Positions 11,763-23,616 of a stretch of 64,000 nt of DNA are shown here, piece after piece. Numbering within the stretch: position 1 is the first letter of the stretch; every line of letters starts with the position of its first letter. The position numbers and the translations under genes are program-made. Origin of the DNA: Pelagomonas calceolata (Eukaryota > Sar > Pelagophyceae > Pelagomonadales > Pelagomonadaceae); the NCBI GenBank assembly GCA_918797485.1, contig CAKKNE010000005.1, forward strand, positions 1,674,001 through 1,738,000, in the 5' to 3' direction. The notes beneath the pieces were generated by a model, which did no database searches, was not told the DNA's origin, and saw nothing but the letters and a program-made list of their open reading frames with translations.

Positions 11763-13225
11763 ATGGCACCGTCTTTGCGTCTGCTGTTGGCGCCGCTGCT
11801 TGGCACGAACGCACTACAGGGTGTAGCCACCAACAAGCACCTAAGGTACGGCCACCAGCCTTTTCTTGTATTCAAAGTCACAATAACATGATGGCAGGCC
11901 GACTGTCGCTTCAGTGGCGACAAACGATGACGTTCCTTATCCGCGCCCTCGTGATGCGAGATTACATTCCAAACTTTAGGTGTTTACCGAAACTATTACA
12001 AGCAAAGAAGCAGGCAGTAACTGGGAGACAAAGTATCGAGTGCTCACTCCAACTACCTTGGACGTAAAAAATGAAGAGTACACTCGTTTCGATAAATACA
12101 AGTCAAAGTACATGGGTCGATATAATAGCGTCGATCAATCGAAGACAGATATGAGCTATGCAGACTTCGGCGCGTTGGTGACAGCTCAAGAGTACTCCTT
12201 CAAAAATGGAGACATCTTGACAGGGACTGTTGTGCAGTATGATGGTCCCCAGAAGGCGCTGGTCGAGGTTGGAGCTAAAACAGCAGCAGTCTTGCCCCTT
12301 CGGGAGGCAACAATTTCACCTTTGGGGGATGGGGAAACAATATCTAGCTTTGTCGATGTGGGTGAGCAGTACGAGTTCCAAATCGTGTCGGATTCGCGTG
12401 ATGACGGACAAGTCACAGTCTCCATCAAGAAAATCATGTATGCAAAAGCATGGCAAAAACTGAGTGAACAGTATGCAGACGACCCTGTCTTTGAGGCAGA
12501 GATATTTCAAGTGAACCGCGGAGGTGCAATTGTCCTGGTAGAAGGCTTGCGTGCTTTTCTTCCAGGCTCGCATATAATGGGCACTGGAGGGGCGTCCGAG
12601 GCGATGGTTGGCAAGCGAATTCCTCTCAAGTTCCTAGAAGTCAATGAAGCGGCCAACAAGCTAGTCGTCAGCAATCGCCGAGCGGTAATAGAGCATTCGA
12701 TGGCTTCAATAAAGCGCGGTGACGTTTACGACGGTATCATCACAGCGGTTAAGCCCTATGGCGCTTTTGTTGAAATCATGGGCATGTCAGGGTTACTGCA
12801 CATATCACAAATTTCTTATGATCGTGTTGAGAATCTCGAAGCCACCCTAGCCGCCGGCATGGCCATCAAATGCATGGTGATTGACCACGATAAAGCCGCT
12901 GGTCGGATTGCTCTTTCGACAAAGACCCTCGAACCAGAGCCTGGTGACATGCTCCGCGACCCTGAGCGCGCATGTTACTGCGTTCTGACAAAAAGTGATG
13001 GTACCTGAAGCTACAACTCCATATACATAGGTATTTGCCCTCGCAGATGAAACCGCTGCAAAATACCACGTGAGCCAGTTTGAAATTACACACAACATCA
13101 CATTCATTCGCAACTCGCAGGCCCGCGTTGAGGCTGAAAAGTTGGCTCGCGAGCAGGCTGCTAAAGAAATGGTCCTCGGCCTTGGCGACTCGCTAGGGTC
13201 TTTAGAAGTCGCTGAGGAGGCTTAA
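11763..13225 (+). CDS. rps1: plastid ribosomal protein S1 (bS1c), nuclear-encoded, 4 exons
   Basis: Exons 11763-11845, 11898-11931, 11980-12969 and 13031-13225 give 433 residues. Three S1 RNA-binding domains follow one another: GDILTGTVVQYDGPQKALVE (about residues 105-170), DPVFEAEIFQVNRGGAIVLV (about 205-270) and GDVYDGIITAVKPYGAFVEI (about 285-355). Three domains is the plastid/cyanobacterial form rather than the six of E. coli. The N-terminus MAPSLRLLLAPLLGTNALQG reads as a signal peptide followed by a short hydroxylated/basic transit segment, implying import through a plastid wrapped in an ER-derived membrane. The last intron (12970-13030) starts GCATGT rather than GT; it is chosen because it gives LRDPERVFALADETAAKY, a conserved S1 stretch. 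The protein binds mRNA on the plastid 30S subunit. Confidence 0.92.
12970..13030 (+). other. GC-AG intron 3 of plastid S1
   Basis: Only splitting at CGC|GCATGT...ACATAG|GTA restores the conserved frame across DPERVFALADE. The alternative GT one base set downstream gives the wrong frame. This is the second non-canonical GC donor in the window. Confidence 0.65.
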
Positions 13226-13913
13226 TCGCTGCACTCCACTAGCACCAGATTAAGCGTCTGTTCTTTATATCAAACCCGCCGTGACTCGAAGAGAAGGGGG
13301 CCCGGGCCGGGGCTCCCCGGCGGCCTTCTAAAAAGGCTTTTTACTCGACCGGCCGCTCTATCTACTAGTAGGTTGCCACTTACCTGGACGGAATCATCGG
13401 AAGTCTCCGGACGTGGCGCGGCCCGGGGTCATTAACCCGGGTAATTGCCGGTTAGTGCGGGTGTTAACCCCAGGATCTTATATTATAGACTCGGACTCGG
13501 CCCGGGAGCCTGAGGGGTAGGGGAGGGGGCCCCATGGGCCACTGGCGCGGGCCCTGGCGGCCCCGCCGGGCCGTTGGCGGCGACATGCCTCGGTACTTGG
13601 CTCGGCGCACCTGAACGTACTCCAAGGCCCGACGGGCTGCTTGCGCCCATCCGCTCGCCCGGACGAGTCTTTTTCTCTAATCTCACTAAACGGGTTTTTA
13701 GTTGTAAAACCCGTCTGGTTATTAAGTACCGGGTTAACCCCATATCCCTCCCAAGGGGTAATAATAGGTAAATAACCGGTGAGTGCGAACCTGGCGAGAC
13801 TCGAAAATGGCCCTAAAAAAGGAGGCATGAGTACTTGCACGAGTCCGAGTCTTGATTACTTCTAATACTAGTGGTGCCGTTACGGTGACTCGTTTGGTTT
13901 TAACAACAGGAAG
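13226..13913. other. intergenic between convergent S1 and glycosyltransferase genes
   Basis: This is the 3' flank of both genes. It is GC-rich, with paired words such as TTAACCCGGG / GGGTTAACCCC at 13430-13475 and 13725-13745, and an inverted pair CGGGTTTT...AAAACCCG at 13690-13712. No gene is seen; a 120-codon minus frame here is proline/glycine-rich noise. Confidence 0.4.
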
Positions 13914-15513
13914 CTAGACTGAAGAATGGGGGTGATCATGATGGACATGGAAGCCAATACTTGCGGCAACTAAGGAAGGGGCGAGCTGTGTTGTCGACTG
14001 GACGAGCGAGAAAACACATTTTTTGTTGCGGAAAGCACCCACTGCATCCCAAGGAAGATCACCGTGGTACCAGACAGGGTTGCAGAAGGTTTCTGATTCG
14101 GAAGCCACGTGAATATTATCAAAGAGCCCTCTAATATCAAGGGCTAGCCGATAAAGCGTATATTCGCTCCACCATGTGCCATTGCTCCACGACCCCAGCC
14201 ATCTCTGCTGCCAGTCATCATCTTCAAATACATCTCGGATAAGTGATGTTGTGATTACCGAGCCAATAGTGGAAAGGACTGCCGGTGTGACGCCAAATGC
14301 TGCATTGGGGTAGTCATCTTCAGTTAGGCCAAGAATGTCTGCTGAGCCACGCCACCAGTGCGGATGTACACCACGATGCTCTTCCACGAAGCTGGAACAA
14401 ATGCAAAGAGTCAATTGATGAACACGGAATCATGCTGACACTGAATGCCACGTGCCTCTCCCACCCGGGAAAAATAGGGCTGCATCGAAGGTGCCAACCA
14501 GAAGAATATCTGCATCCACAGTTACATAGTAATTTGTCGTGACTCTCTGCGCCACAAGGAGTTTCACCGCCATTTGAAGGGCGTATGTATGCCAAGTCTG
14601 CTTGACAATTCCATTGAACAATGAAGATTCATTGATGACGGATGTTGGTGGACAAGTGTGCGACGCCTCGAGTACAGCTAGAGCAAAAGCTTGTGTATCC
14701 GGCACGACAACAAGCAGCTATATGAAACGGCATAGGCCACTGATTAGACCTTAGAAGGTACCTCTTGGATACTCTGATGAGTAGGGCTACTGTGAGCTTG
14801 CAGTGTTCCAACAAGCAAAAGTGCACGATGCGCATCATCAATCATTAGCCTATTCGCGTAATACTCTGTGGAATAAATAGTCAAGTACCCTTGGGCTCGC
14901 GGTAGAACCAGGGTGACTTTGTCGTCAACATTCTCCTCTAGCACCTTGAGATGTTTGTATTTAAATTGCAGTCTGCAATGCAATAATATATCTACCGGAA
15001 GCGAATAGACATTCTGAACCTTCACTAAGATAGGAGTGCTCGCATAGACGGGACCGGAGCTCGCATCATTGTCGTTTGTATTATTGCACCTAATATATGT
15101 TTCTTAGAATAAAATGGACGATCCGAAACCGCGCCGCCCCCGGGGCAAAATAGCAAATACAGCCCTGCGTGTATCCAAGTTTGTCCAACTTGCCATAGTG
15201 TCGATGGCACTACAATACTGTGTGCGGAGCTCATGGACACAACCCCGATATGAGCGTGCGCGGTTCCATTGATATAAAGGCAAAGAACATGCCCGTAGAA
15301 TGCAGTTGCATATTCCTCGTGTGTACGCACCGAGACCGATATATCCACATCGAGGCCGTTATTGGCACGTAGATCTGCGATGTTCATGATCGTACCATGC
15401 TGCGGCGCAATGATTCGCAGTTTGACACCCCCTGCGCACGTTACAAAGAGCGAAGTCGTTAAGCAAGCACATATACTATATACAGAACGACTTTTTTTTT
15501 TCCTACGATCCAT
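13914..15513 (-). CDS. DUF6492-like glycosyltransferase, membrane-anchored, 4 exons
   Basis: Exons 15513-15090, 15024-14762, 14717-14452 and 14391-13914 give 476 residues with introns of 65, 44 and 60 nt. The N-terminus is a basic stretch MDRRKKKSRS followed by a hydrophobic segment, as in a type II Golgi anchor. The middle has QMAVKLLVAQRVTTNYYVTV followed by DADILLVG, the GT-A DxD-type nucleotide-sugar/metal site seen in DUF6492 proteins. The C-terminal part carries conserved-looking GVTPAVLSTIGS and GTWWSEYTLYRLAL. The donor sugar and acceptor are not deducible. It converges on plastid S1. Exon junctions are in frame throughout; the family assignment is from motif memory and less sure than the gene itself. 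Confidence 0.75.
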
Positions 15514-15600
15514 TCCTACTTCCTACTTGATCCATTCCTACTTCCTACTTGGTAAAAAAAAAAAAAGTCGTTCACATTCCTACTTGGTAATACTAGCTCG
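15480..15600. repeat. oligo-T/oligo-A inverted repeat with CCTACTT tandem units
   Basis: GAACGACTTTTTTTTTT begins at about 15485 and its complement AAAAAAAAAAAAAGTCGTTC ends at about 15573. Between and after them the unit ATTCCTACTTCCTACTTG is repeated. The start codon of the glycosyltransferase lies inside this structure, so the repeat forms its 5' leader. Confidence 0.6.
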
Positions 15601-18600
15601 ATACTGTTTCAGCCGATTTGGCTGCCTTCCGCCCCATCATTTTGTGCGCGCTCGTAGTATGATAGAGCAACCCCTACGGGCAAGGTCTCGACCAATTTAT
15701 AGCGGCTGCCGAGCGCCTGCGGCGCCGAACGGCACTGCCCCATCAGCACACACCCTCCGTACGTCGCCGCATGACGTCGTACCATGACCGTCTTCCGGTA
15801 TAACGTTCACCAAGAACCCACGAGCGGCTGACCGACAGGGTTTTGGGGTGCGATGAAGTTTTACCGTAAACGCGGGCGTCAAACGAGGTGCGTCGACCAC
15901 CGATACGCGAAGCCTGAGTGCGAAACGGGCTCAGGCTCCACGACCAAAACCTGTTGGCACGGTCCTCCGCGGGGTTCGTGGGAACTGCGCGGACCGCTTG
16001 GGTGCTCGGGAAAACCCTCCATGCTGTCACTTTCCCCTAAAAATGTTATAGATAGCTATAGTCAATTCGGGTTGCGGGGGCGCGCGCCTAGACCTAAAAA
16101 TGTTAATTCTTATTATTACTAAACGGGTATTTTTGGGGACAGACTCCGGCGAGCCATTTGTTACCCTTAGCCTACGAAGGCACAAACCCGCGTCTAGGGG
16201 CCATCGACACGGACCAGGAGACTGCCCTGGGGCCGTGGGAGCGGCCGAGGAGTCGGTGGTTTTGCGGCCGGCGCGGCCTACGACGCCACCGCGCGCGGCG
16301 ACTGTATAAGGGCAAAAACACACTTTTCTATTACCATGGAGCCTAATTGACGAGTCGCGATAACCTGATGGTATGTGCCGAGGTCGAATTTCGTCCGTGG
16401 GTACGTCAGTTCTCGCCGACACGCCATGGACCTTCGCGCCGCGACGTCGTCGAGGTGCAACACGCGGCGCGAATCGCAAGCTGGGGCAGCCCTTCGCGTC
16501 TCGCCACCCGGGTCGATACCTTTGGCGGCCTCGGTGCTCGCTGAGCTGTGCCAATCGGCCGATCGTGCAATTTCGCAGAGCATCGAAGTCAGGGAGAGCA
16601 AAACTCAAGTGGCACAAGCTCGTGAACGCGGCCGCGCCCGGCTGCCGCTGGCGGCGCTCGTCGGAGGGGATGGTAGGCCGCCCTGCCACGCCAATCCGCA
16701 CTGCAAACGACCGCGTTTAGGCTGAGAACGCCGCCGGAGAGCTTGACGTGCGCTGAAGCTAGTATGAGGCTGCAATGTGTATAGAGCCAAGGTGGTCATG
16801 GCAACGGTATTGGCGACTGAGGTCATAGGTGAATCCTTGTTTATAATATAAGCACTAGGTGTAACCCCGGCCTTACCAAGACCAAATAACGGCTGGCACC
16901 GCGCGCACCAAGCCCGCCGGACCTCTGAGTGAAGGCTGCTCGACTCGGAAGCGCCTAGTACTCCGAGAGTCTGCTTTTTAATTTAAGCATAAGAAAAGCA
17001 TTACTAATGCGAAAGCCGCACCTAGCGCCAAGATACATCGACAGAAGGCTTGCTCCCCCATTCGGGCCGCAGCGACCATCATGACCGTTTTGACGTCGCG
17101 AGAGACTAATTAGGGGTCCTCTTTGTACCAAACGACATGAATGGATGACGTTTAGGTATTAAGGAGGACAAGTGCAATCAATCATCGCCGCGAGTCCGAG
17201 TCGAAGGAGCTTGCCGGCCTGTGCGGCAACCAGAGCTGCGGCGCTACGGCGATAGTGGCCCATGTCTAACTTAAACCCTGCCGCGATGGAGCCGCAAGCG
17301 GAATTTGGGCGGGAGCGGGAAAGGAGGGATGTTCAAGTTCATTGCGATTACCACCGGCGTCCATGTTGTATACTAGTATACTGTACTAGTAGTTAGTAGT
17401 CTGGTAGGCGCGTGCGGCCCGCCCGTAAGTGATGATATCGTGCTTGGGTAACGAGAAAATCCCTCTTTGGTCGCATATCAAAAGCATCAGCGCGGGAACC
17501 GCGCCCCTTCCACGCAACCGGTAGTCGCCTGGTTAGTGGTGGTAAAGGTAACTTGCCAGTGAATGCAATAGCTAAATAAGGGCCACACACAGGATCGCGA
17601 CTGCTCTGCAATCTCTGTAATAAATTTTAATTGCTACTGTTTTTTATCGGACAAACAGTTACCGCAGTACACACCCGTTGCGGCGCCGTGTTTTCCTCAG
17701 TCCCGAAAGTCGTCGATTTGTGGATATATCGGTATCCACACGACGCTAACACGGGAACTAGATACGCAACCGCAGCCTCGGCGCTCATAGCAGCCGCGAA
17801 ATCTCGTGCGTAGAGTACGCTATCGACGTAGAAACCCGCGAGCTCAATAAGCGCGGGCCTACCTATCTTTAGCGTGCGTAGAAGTCATCTATCGACGTGC
17901 GTAGAGGGGGCGCCGCTGCGTAAACCCGCTAAAAAGCAGAGTTATCTTGAAAATCAGAGTCTTGCGGGCGCTCGAGCACCGACCATGCCCGCAGGAGCGT
18001 GCATTCCCTCGCGTAATCTCTTCAAGTAGAAGACGCGCTAAAATTGCGTTGGCGTCACGATTTATGTTGTCCTTTACTAGTTTGCCGCCCGACTTTATTG
18101 GAGTTCATTCAACTGGAAGTTACAATACAGAGCCTAAGTGCCGGTTTTACCAATAGCTGCATTGCAAGCTCAGGCTAACAAACAAATCATCATTTGCGAG
18201 TTGACCCGGACTCGGGCCACGGGGGTGCAACGAGCAGGGGCCATCGCGGCCGGAAGTGTGCAGCCTCGACATTCGGTAATAATCCCTCTCCGCCGCGACT
18301 TCGGTTGCTCTAAGGCCTCGCGAAGTTGGATGTCGTAGAACGCTCTGCGGCTACCCGTGGACAGTTGCATGCTCACAGCCCCAAAACTCTTAGAGTTAGC
18401 CCCATCACCATCACTAGGAAACACCGAGACCGTAGGATCGTCTTGCGTCGCAAGACGGTCACACGATGGCGCATTAATTTGACCGTCCTTCTTTCGTGCT
18501 TTACGAATATAAACGGGCTGGTTCACGTCGGAGTGCCGTTGGGCAATGAATTGAGGCCAACGGAGGAGCTGCAGGCTCGATCGAACCGGCGGTTTGCTTT

Positions 18601-20397
18601 TGCGCACCTGGCCTGGCTGGTCAATGGCTCGATATACATTCGCCATTCGCCTGTTGAAAACGATATGACGAATATAGTTCTCACGCGTCAGCGATGGCAG
18701 TTTACTTGATGGCTCGTGGTCTCCATCAGACGCCAGTGGAGCTCGAGCTTGCGTCATTTGCCAACGTCCTCGATAACTGAGTTAATGAGGAAAGACAAAA
18801 AAAAGCCTCGATATATTACCAGCAAGTTCCTTCGGACCTAATTCGAGTCAAAGATACATCCGGCTCGCCATCGAAGTGCGCAGCGACAGGAGCCTGCCTG
18901 GATATAGAGCCAGCTGTGGGCGCTTGGGGCCTAGCTGCCCTTAGGTGCGACGCACGGGGCCTTCGTTCGTATAAAGTCCACGCGCGTATCAAAATTGTAC
19001 TAGTTATTGCCTTAGTAGAGACCGCAAAATGCGCTTTGCTGAGCCGCGGCTCAAACAAAGGCAGTGACTGCCGGCCAACTCCTCGTGGTTTGGTCGATAC
19101 CAATTCACTCTTCTTTGACCTTGCAAGTGGTTCGATTGGCTTGTAGGGGTTTGTGCAACGGGTGCTCGAATCACATTCGCCGATTTGCGCTTTTGTGGCG
19201 CATAGATCATTATTAAATACCACGCGTCTTTACACCAGGATGTATCTATGCTGCTTAATCACCACGTGCATGATGACAATATAGACTCTAAATCTATCGA
19301 AGTTCCAGTGACTCCGATTCGCATGTAAATAAAGGTGCACACTTCCACAGTCGGCTCTCGTCCATTTCCAAAATCCGGTTGCTGCGGTAATAAACGGAGC
19401 AGACTCGAGTTCTAAGTGAACCTAAACCCGACACGCCACGAACCCGAAACAATCTCTCGCGAGACCAAGACCCTAAGATCACCGTTGTGCGTATACGCAC
19501 ACTAAGTTGACTAAGCTACGCGCATCCGCGCGAGATGCCCCTTTCTGTTGCTGAAGCAATTTTGCATTTCAGCATGCGTCTTTTTTCAGTATGATAGGGC
19601 CATGCCATTATCAACAACCCGCGAGCGTTGGTGCCACAGTGGTATGCCATACATATCGACGGGTTGGTTACCATTTCGACATGTATGTGTCCAAGGTACG
19701 ACGGTTGATATTTCGGGCGACAAGAAGTCCGACGAAGAGGAGAATATGATTCAAGTTGATGTCATTATCTCGCCTCCCAGCCTAGGCGCACCCCCAAACT
19801 ATTTTTCATCAGAGGCCGCCACTGTTGCGTCCCAATTGCATCTTGGGCGACCGGCGAGTGCGAAGCGAGCAGTATGCATGGTTCCCATTTGTTGAACCGA
19901 GCCCCTCGAAGGTTTCGACCGAGGCCGCTTGAAGGTCTCTGTGCCGGCGCAATTCCAACGCAATTCCAGGAGTGAGGGGCCCGGGCCGCGGAGAGGGAAA
20001 TCGTCACTTTGCCAGTGCGCTCTCCCCAAAAAAAAGCCGATACCGACTAGCCGCGTTCACGAGGTACACACGCGCCGGGAGTTTGGTCGTGCATCTGTGA
20101 TTCGTTCCGGCGCTCCCTCGGCAAGAGCGTCGGCTCGCAGCGTTCCTCGTCTAGTAGGACCGGTGGGTGTCCGACGCGCCGCACGCACGCCCCCGACGCA
20201 CGCCACTGGCATGCCGGTGGCGGCCAACGAACGTATATGCGCGCTCACGAGGACGGCAGTGAGTCGCAATCTCGATTTTTGCCGGAAAAAACGAAAACAG
20301 CGCGCGAGCCCTCGGAGCCGTGCTGCGCGGAGCATTAGGCTAGTTGAGTGAGCTCTAGGTCCCTCGCACGTCACACTCGCTTAAGGATTGTGTAAAA
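15514..20397. other. long gene-poor interval
   Basis: Nearly 4.9 kb without a convincing gene. The part 15600-16800 is GC-rich and holds several overlapping open frames on both strands with arginine/proline-rich, non-protein-like translations. The part 16800-17640 is mixed; at 17368-17381 lies the palindrome GTATACTAGTATAC. The part 17640-19250 has more balanced composition and open frames on both strands (for example 18170-18757 minus, 195 codons; 18326-18709 plus, 127 codons) that look weakly protein-like, perhaps a decayed mobile-element or host gene, but I recognise no domain. 19250-20397 holds the FNR promoter and nothing else recognised. Confidence 0.4.
18170..18757 (-). pseudogene. possible decayed coding relic, unrecognised
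   Basis: A 195-codon open frame includes RENYIRHIVFNRRMANVYRA and VNQPVYIRKARKKDGQINAP, which look more protein-like than the surrounding noise. The opposite strand is also open and equally protein-like, and no splice sites give a longer product. It could be a fossil of a transposon gene or chance. No domain is recognised. Confidence 0.2.
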
Positions 20398-21576
20398 ATG
20401 GGCACTTTGACGCTCTCTCTCGCGATCCTCGCACCTGGCAATGCCTTGCTGCCGATGCGAGCACGCCGTTTAGCGCCTGCGCGTGTCTCAATGGACTACA
20501 TGAATCCGACGGCTGGTGGTAACATGGGCGGTCCAGCGGCCTCGACAAAGAGTCAGATTTTGACCGAGTCACCTTCCGGCAAGAAGCAGGACTTCCTCGA
20601 AGCCTCGCCCTATTGGGATCAGGCCACGGTTCCGGTTAATACCTGGAAGAACAAATCCCCTTACACTGCAAAGGTAGTTTCCTGCAAGCGCATTGTTGGG
20701 CCCGAGGCGACCGGTGAGACGTACTTTTCCGCGCAATCCAACTAACAAAATCAAAGTCATCAGCGAAACCTTAATCGTCGCAGGTGTCATATCATCTTTG
20801 ATCACAAAGGAGAGATGCCGTACTGGGAGGGCCAGTCGTATGGCGTGCTCCCACCAGGTACTAATCCCAAAAATGGCAAGCCGCACACGGTTCGACTGTA
20901 TTCAATTGCATCGTCACGGTACGGTGATGACATGTCTGGTCAGACCTCTTCGCTGTGTGTCCGCCGCGCGACTTACTGGGACCCTGAAATGGGCAAGGAG
21001 GATCCGGCCAAAAAAGGTGTATGTTCCAACTATCTGTGCGATAGTAAACCTGGAGACGACTGCAAGATGACCGGTCCATCTGGCAAGGTCATGCTCATGC
21101 CCGAGGAAAATTCTAAGACAGATTACATCATGGTTGCCACTGGCACTGGCATTGCCCCGTACCGTGGATTTATCCGTCGCCTTTTCACCGAGACTACTCC
21201 TGCCGGTGAAGCATACCAAGGCACTGCGTGGCTCTTTCTTGGAGTTGCCAACTCAGATGCCCTTCTCTATGACGAGGAATGGCAGGCAGTTCTTGCCAAG
21301 CACCCGGATAACTTCAAACTTGACTATGCCCTCTCAAGGGAGCAGAGCAACTCCAAAGGAGGCAAAATGTATATTCAGGACAAGGTAGAGGAATATGCTG
21401 ATGATATTTTCAAGCGTCTAGAGAATGGCGCAGTCATGTACTTCTGTGGTCTCAAGGGTATGATGCCCGGTATCCAAGACATGCTCCGTGGTGTCTGTGC
21501 CAAGAAGAATATTGATTATGATGAGTTCATAGCCAAGCTCAAGAAGGCTGGGCAATGGCGAGTTGAAGTTTATTGA
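20398..21576 (+). CDS. petH: plastid ferredoxin-NADP(+) reductase, 2 exons
   Basis: FNR transfers electrons from reduced ferredoxin to NADP+ at the end of photosystem I electron flow in the stroma. Exons 20398-20720 and 20784-21576 (63-nt intron with a CTAAC branch-like site) give 371 residues. The mature part shows [59 protein letters not shown] then LYSIASS (FAD-binding RxYS motif), [19 protein letters not shown] (NADP pyrophosphate loop), [16 protein letters not shown], and the C-terminal WRVEVY with the catalytic terminal tyrosine. The N-terminus [20 protein letters not shown] is a signal-peptide-like segment followed by arginine-rich [11 protein letters not shown], i.e. a bipartite targeting presequence typical of complex plastids. 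The CpcD/phycobilisome-linker domain of cyanobacterial PetH is absent. Confidence 0.95.
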
Positions 21577-23222
21577 AGCATTCATTTATTTAGGTATCAT
21601 ACGGAGGCTGATTGATTTCAATATAAACGAACGAAGGAAGAGGTGGCGTCTGCCAGTGAGCTGATGCAACCGCCCAGGAAAACACCTTGGCAAATAAATA
21701 AATAGAAATAAATACCGCCGGCGTGACTTGGTCCCTAAGAAGTTAGCCGGAGACATTCCCACTGGCATATGTATTCATAGGGCGCCACCCGGGGTATTTC
21801 TTTCTTCTAAGATTAGGACGCATCCTCCATGAGTCCGAGTCCGAGTCCGAGTCCTACCCTGCGAATCATGATGATCTTAATACTGCGTGGAGTCTTCGAA
21901 ATTTATAGGGGGGTCAAGCGCAATAGTCGACGTTGATTTGATTTTTGGCGCAATGCGCGTACAACCACGCGCCGGCCGAATGGCTGGAAATTTTTACTGA
22001 GGCAAGTTCCGTATGCTAAAATAATGGGCTGTGCAAAAATTGGCACCATGCGGGCAGCCTCGCGCTGAGAAAGCAGCTGCGACGCGGTGCGATGGTCCGA
22101 GATAAAACCCGCCCAAAAATCGCCCCTGAGACGTATAAATTGAACCATAATTACCGTGACGGAAACTTGAAAATTATTTCCGAGCGTTCCATATCTATAC
22201 AGGACTCAAAGGGATTTTCCGGTGTTGGCTAGGCCGAACGTTCCCAAGCATCCGGAAGAACCCAGCAGCCTGAGAGGTAGGAGTAAGTTTGGAGGTCGGA
22301 GGGGGAATGGGAGGGGGTCCGTGGCTACCTATGACTACCTTTAGATCAACTTGACGTTGACCTGGGACTTAAGCTGTCCGTTGCCACATGTCAACCAGCG
22401 GGCGGTCGGGAGAACATATTGGGTGATGTCGATCATGATGGCGAGCCAGTTGGACGCCGCTCAAAAGAAATCATCGCCAGGACGATGGAATGACCGCGCC
22501 GCGCAAGTTGAATGGACTTAGAGGCTGGCGACGCCGACCACAGGGAGTCTTTTGTCACCTTTGATTGTATTGGGCTCAATCTGCGTACAGCCACGTGCCG
22601 CCGGAATTTTTACTGAGGCGCAGGTTCCGTACGATGGGCTGTGCAAAGTTTGGTGCAGCTGCGACGCCCGGGCCGGGGATGGTCCGAAATAAAACCCGCC
22701 CCAAACCGAAAGTCGTCCTGTACATGTGACCCGTACTAATCATGATTACGAAAAACTATTCCCTATCGTCCCATATCTATATAGGCTCAATGAAGGGTAG
22801 GAATGTTTCGTTTAGAAGAACCAAAGGACACCACGAAGACATAGTTTCGGACCGGGTGGGCCAGGACCACTGGCATATTTTACCACCTTGTGCCCGTGTC
22901 CGACTCGGCCCGCACTAGATCATTGGATGACTGGTTCTCTAGTCGGGTACGAAGGAATTAATTTTCGTTGTACTTAAGAGAAGAGTTGGATTGCAGGACT
23001 TTGGTTTCGGTGTCACTGGTCAGGCCGCTGTGAAGTAAGGTTCAGATCTCGATTCCTACCCTGGACCTGGAGAGCTGAGCAGCAAAATGGGTGACTAGTC
23101 ATTTGGGATTTTGCTAGTTGGGAATTTGCTCTCCGCGATAATCATGCGCCGGCGGAAAGTTTAGCTCGTTCACGAGGCATCCGCAGTGTTTCGAATGATA
23201 TCGCCTACCACACAAGTTTAGT
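21577..23222. repeat. intergenic with dispersed repeat family copies
   Basis: No gene is seen. Two related units lie in tandem, 21903-22230 and 22580-22800: each holds GGGCTGTGCAAA, CAGCTGCGACGC, GATGGTCCGA then ATAAAACCCGCCC, and ends with CCATATCTATA. A third copy in reverse orientation lies at 43915-44165. A hexamer array GAGTCCGAGTCC... occupies 21831-21855. The segment 22229-22545 matches fragments at 7.9-8.4 kb. Poly(ATAA) tracts lie near 21690-21715. Confidence 0.6.
21831..21855. repeat. GAGTCC hexamer array
   Basis: Four consecutive GAGTCC units (ATGAGTCCGAGTCCGAGTCC and on). The unit equals the TCCGAGTC word found singly in many spacers. Confidence 0.75.
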
Positions 23223-23616
23223 TCAAACCAACAATATAGCGAAACTGCGCGGTAGATCGCTATCACCGGCATCGATCACGGTTAGCATAGACACACGGAA
23301 GTATTTGCCACAGGCAGTTCCAAGGTCAACATTCGACCCATTGTAATGTATCACCTGGCATTTTGAAAGCATTGCATAATATTCAACCTCGCTCTTGCGG
23401 AGCGGTGGCGTGTTGTTAGCGATAAGCACAAGTTTTGACTTATTCGAGCGGAGAGTCTTGAGGGATGTTTTATAGCCTAGTGCGACCTTGCCACTCTTCA
23501 TTACGAGCTGCAGCCTGGAGTTCAAATTCTCTACCTAATTGCTTATTGTTACATCGGTCCGGACAGAATGAGACGCGGAAGTTCGCCGACTTCTTTGACT
23601 TCTTGGCGGGGGCCAT
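23223..23616 (-). CDS. RPL30: 60S ribosomal protein eL30, 2 exons
   Basis: Exons 23616-23575 and 23534-23223, separated by a 40-nt intron, give 117 residues, the normal size for eL30. The start is [14 protein letters not shown] joined to [20 protein letters not shown]. Downstream come [60 protein letters not shown], the characteristic eL30 core that binds a kink-turn in rRNA. It is a structural component of the cytosolic large ribosomal subunit. The C-terminus ends PRSFAILLV, slightly longer than usual. The perfect palindrome AGTATACTAGTATACT lies 40-55 bases upstream of the start codon, at 23656-23671. Confidence 0.95.

Noticed and set aside
16027-16701. 224-codon minus-strand open frame
   Set aside because: Plus-strand frames over the same bases are equally open, composition is Arg/Pro/Gly-rich, and there is no domain or start context.
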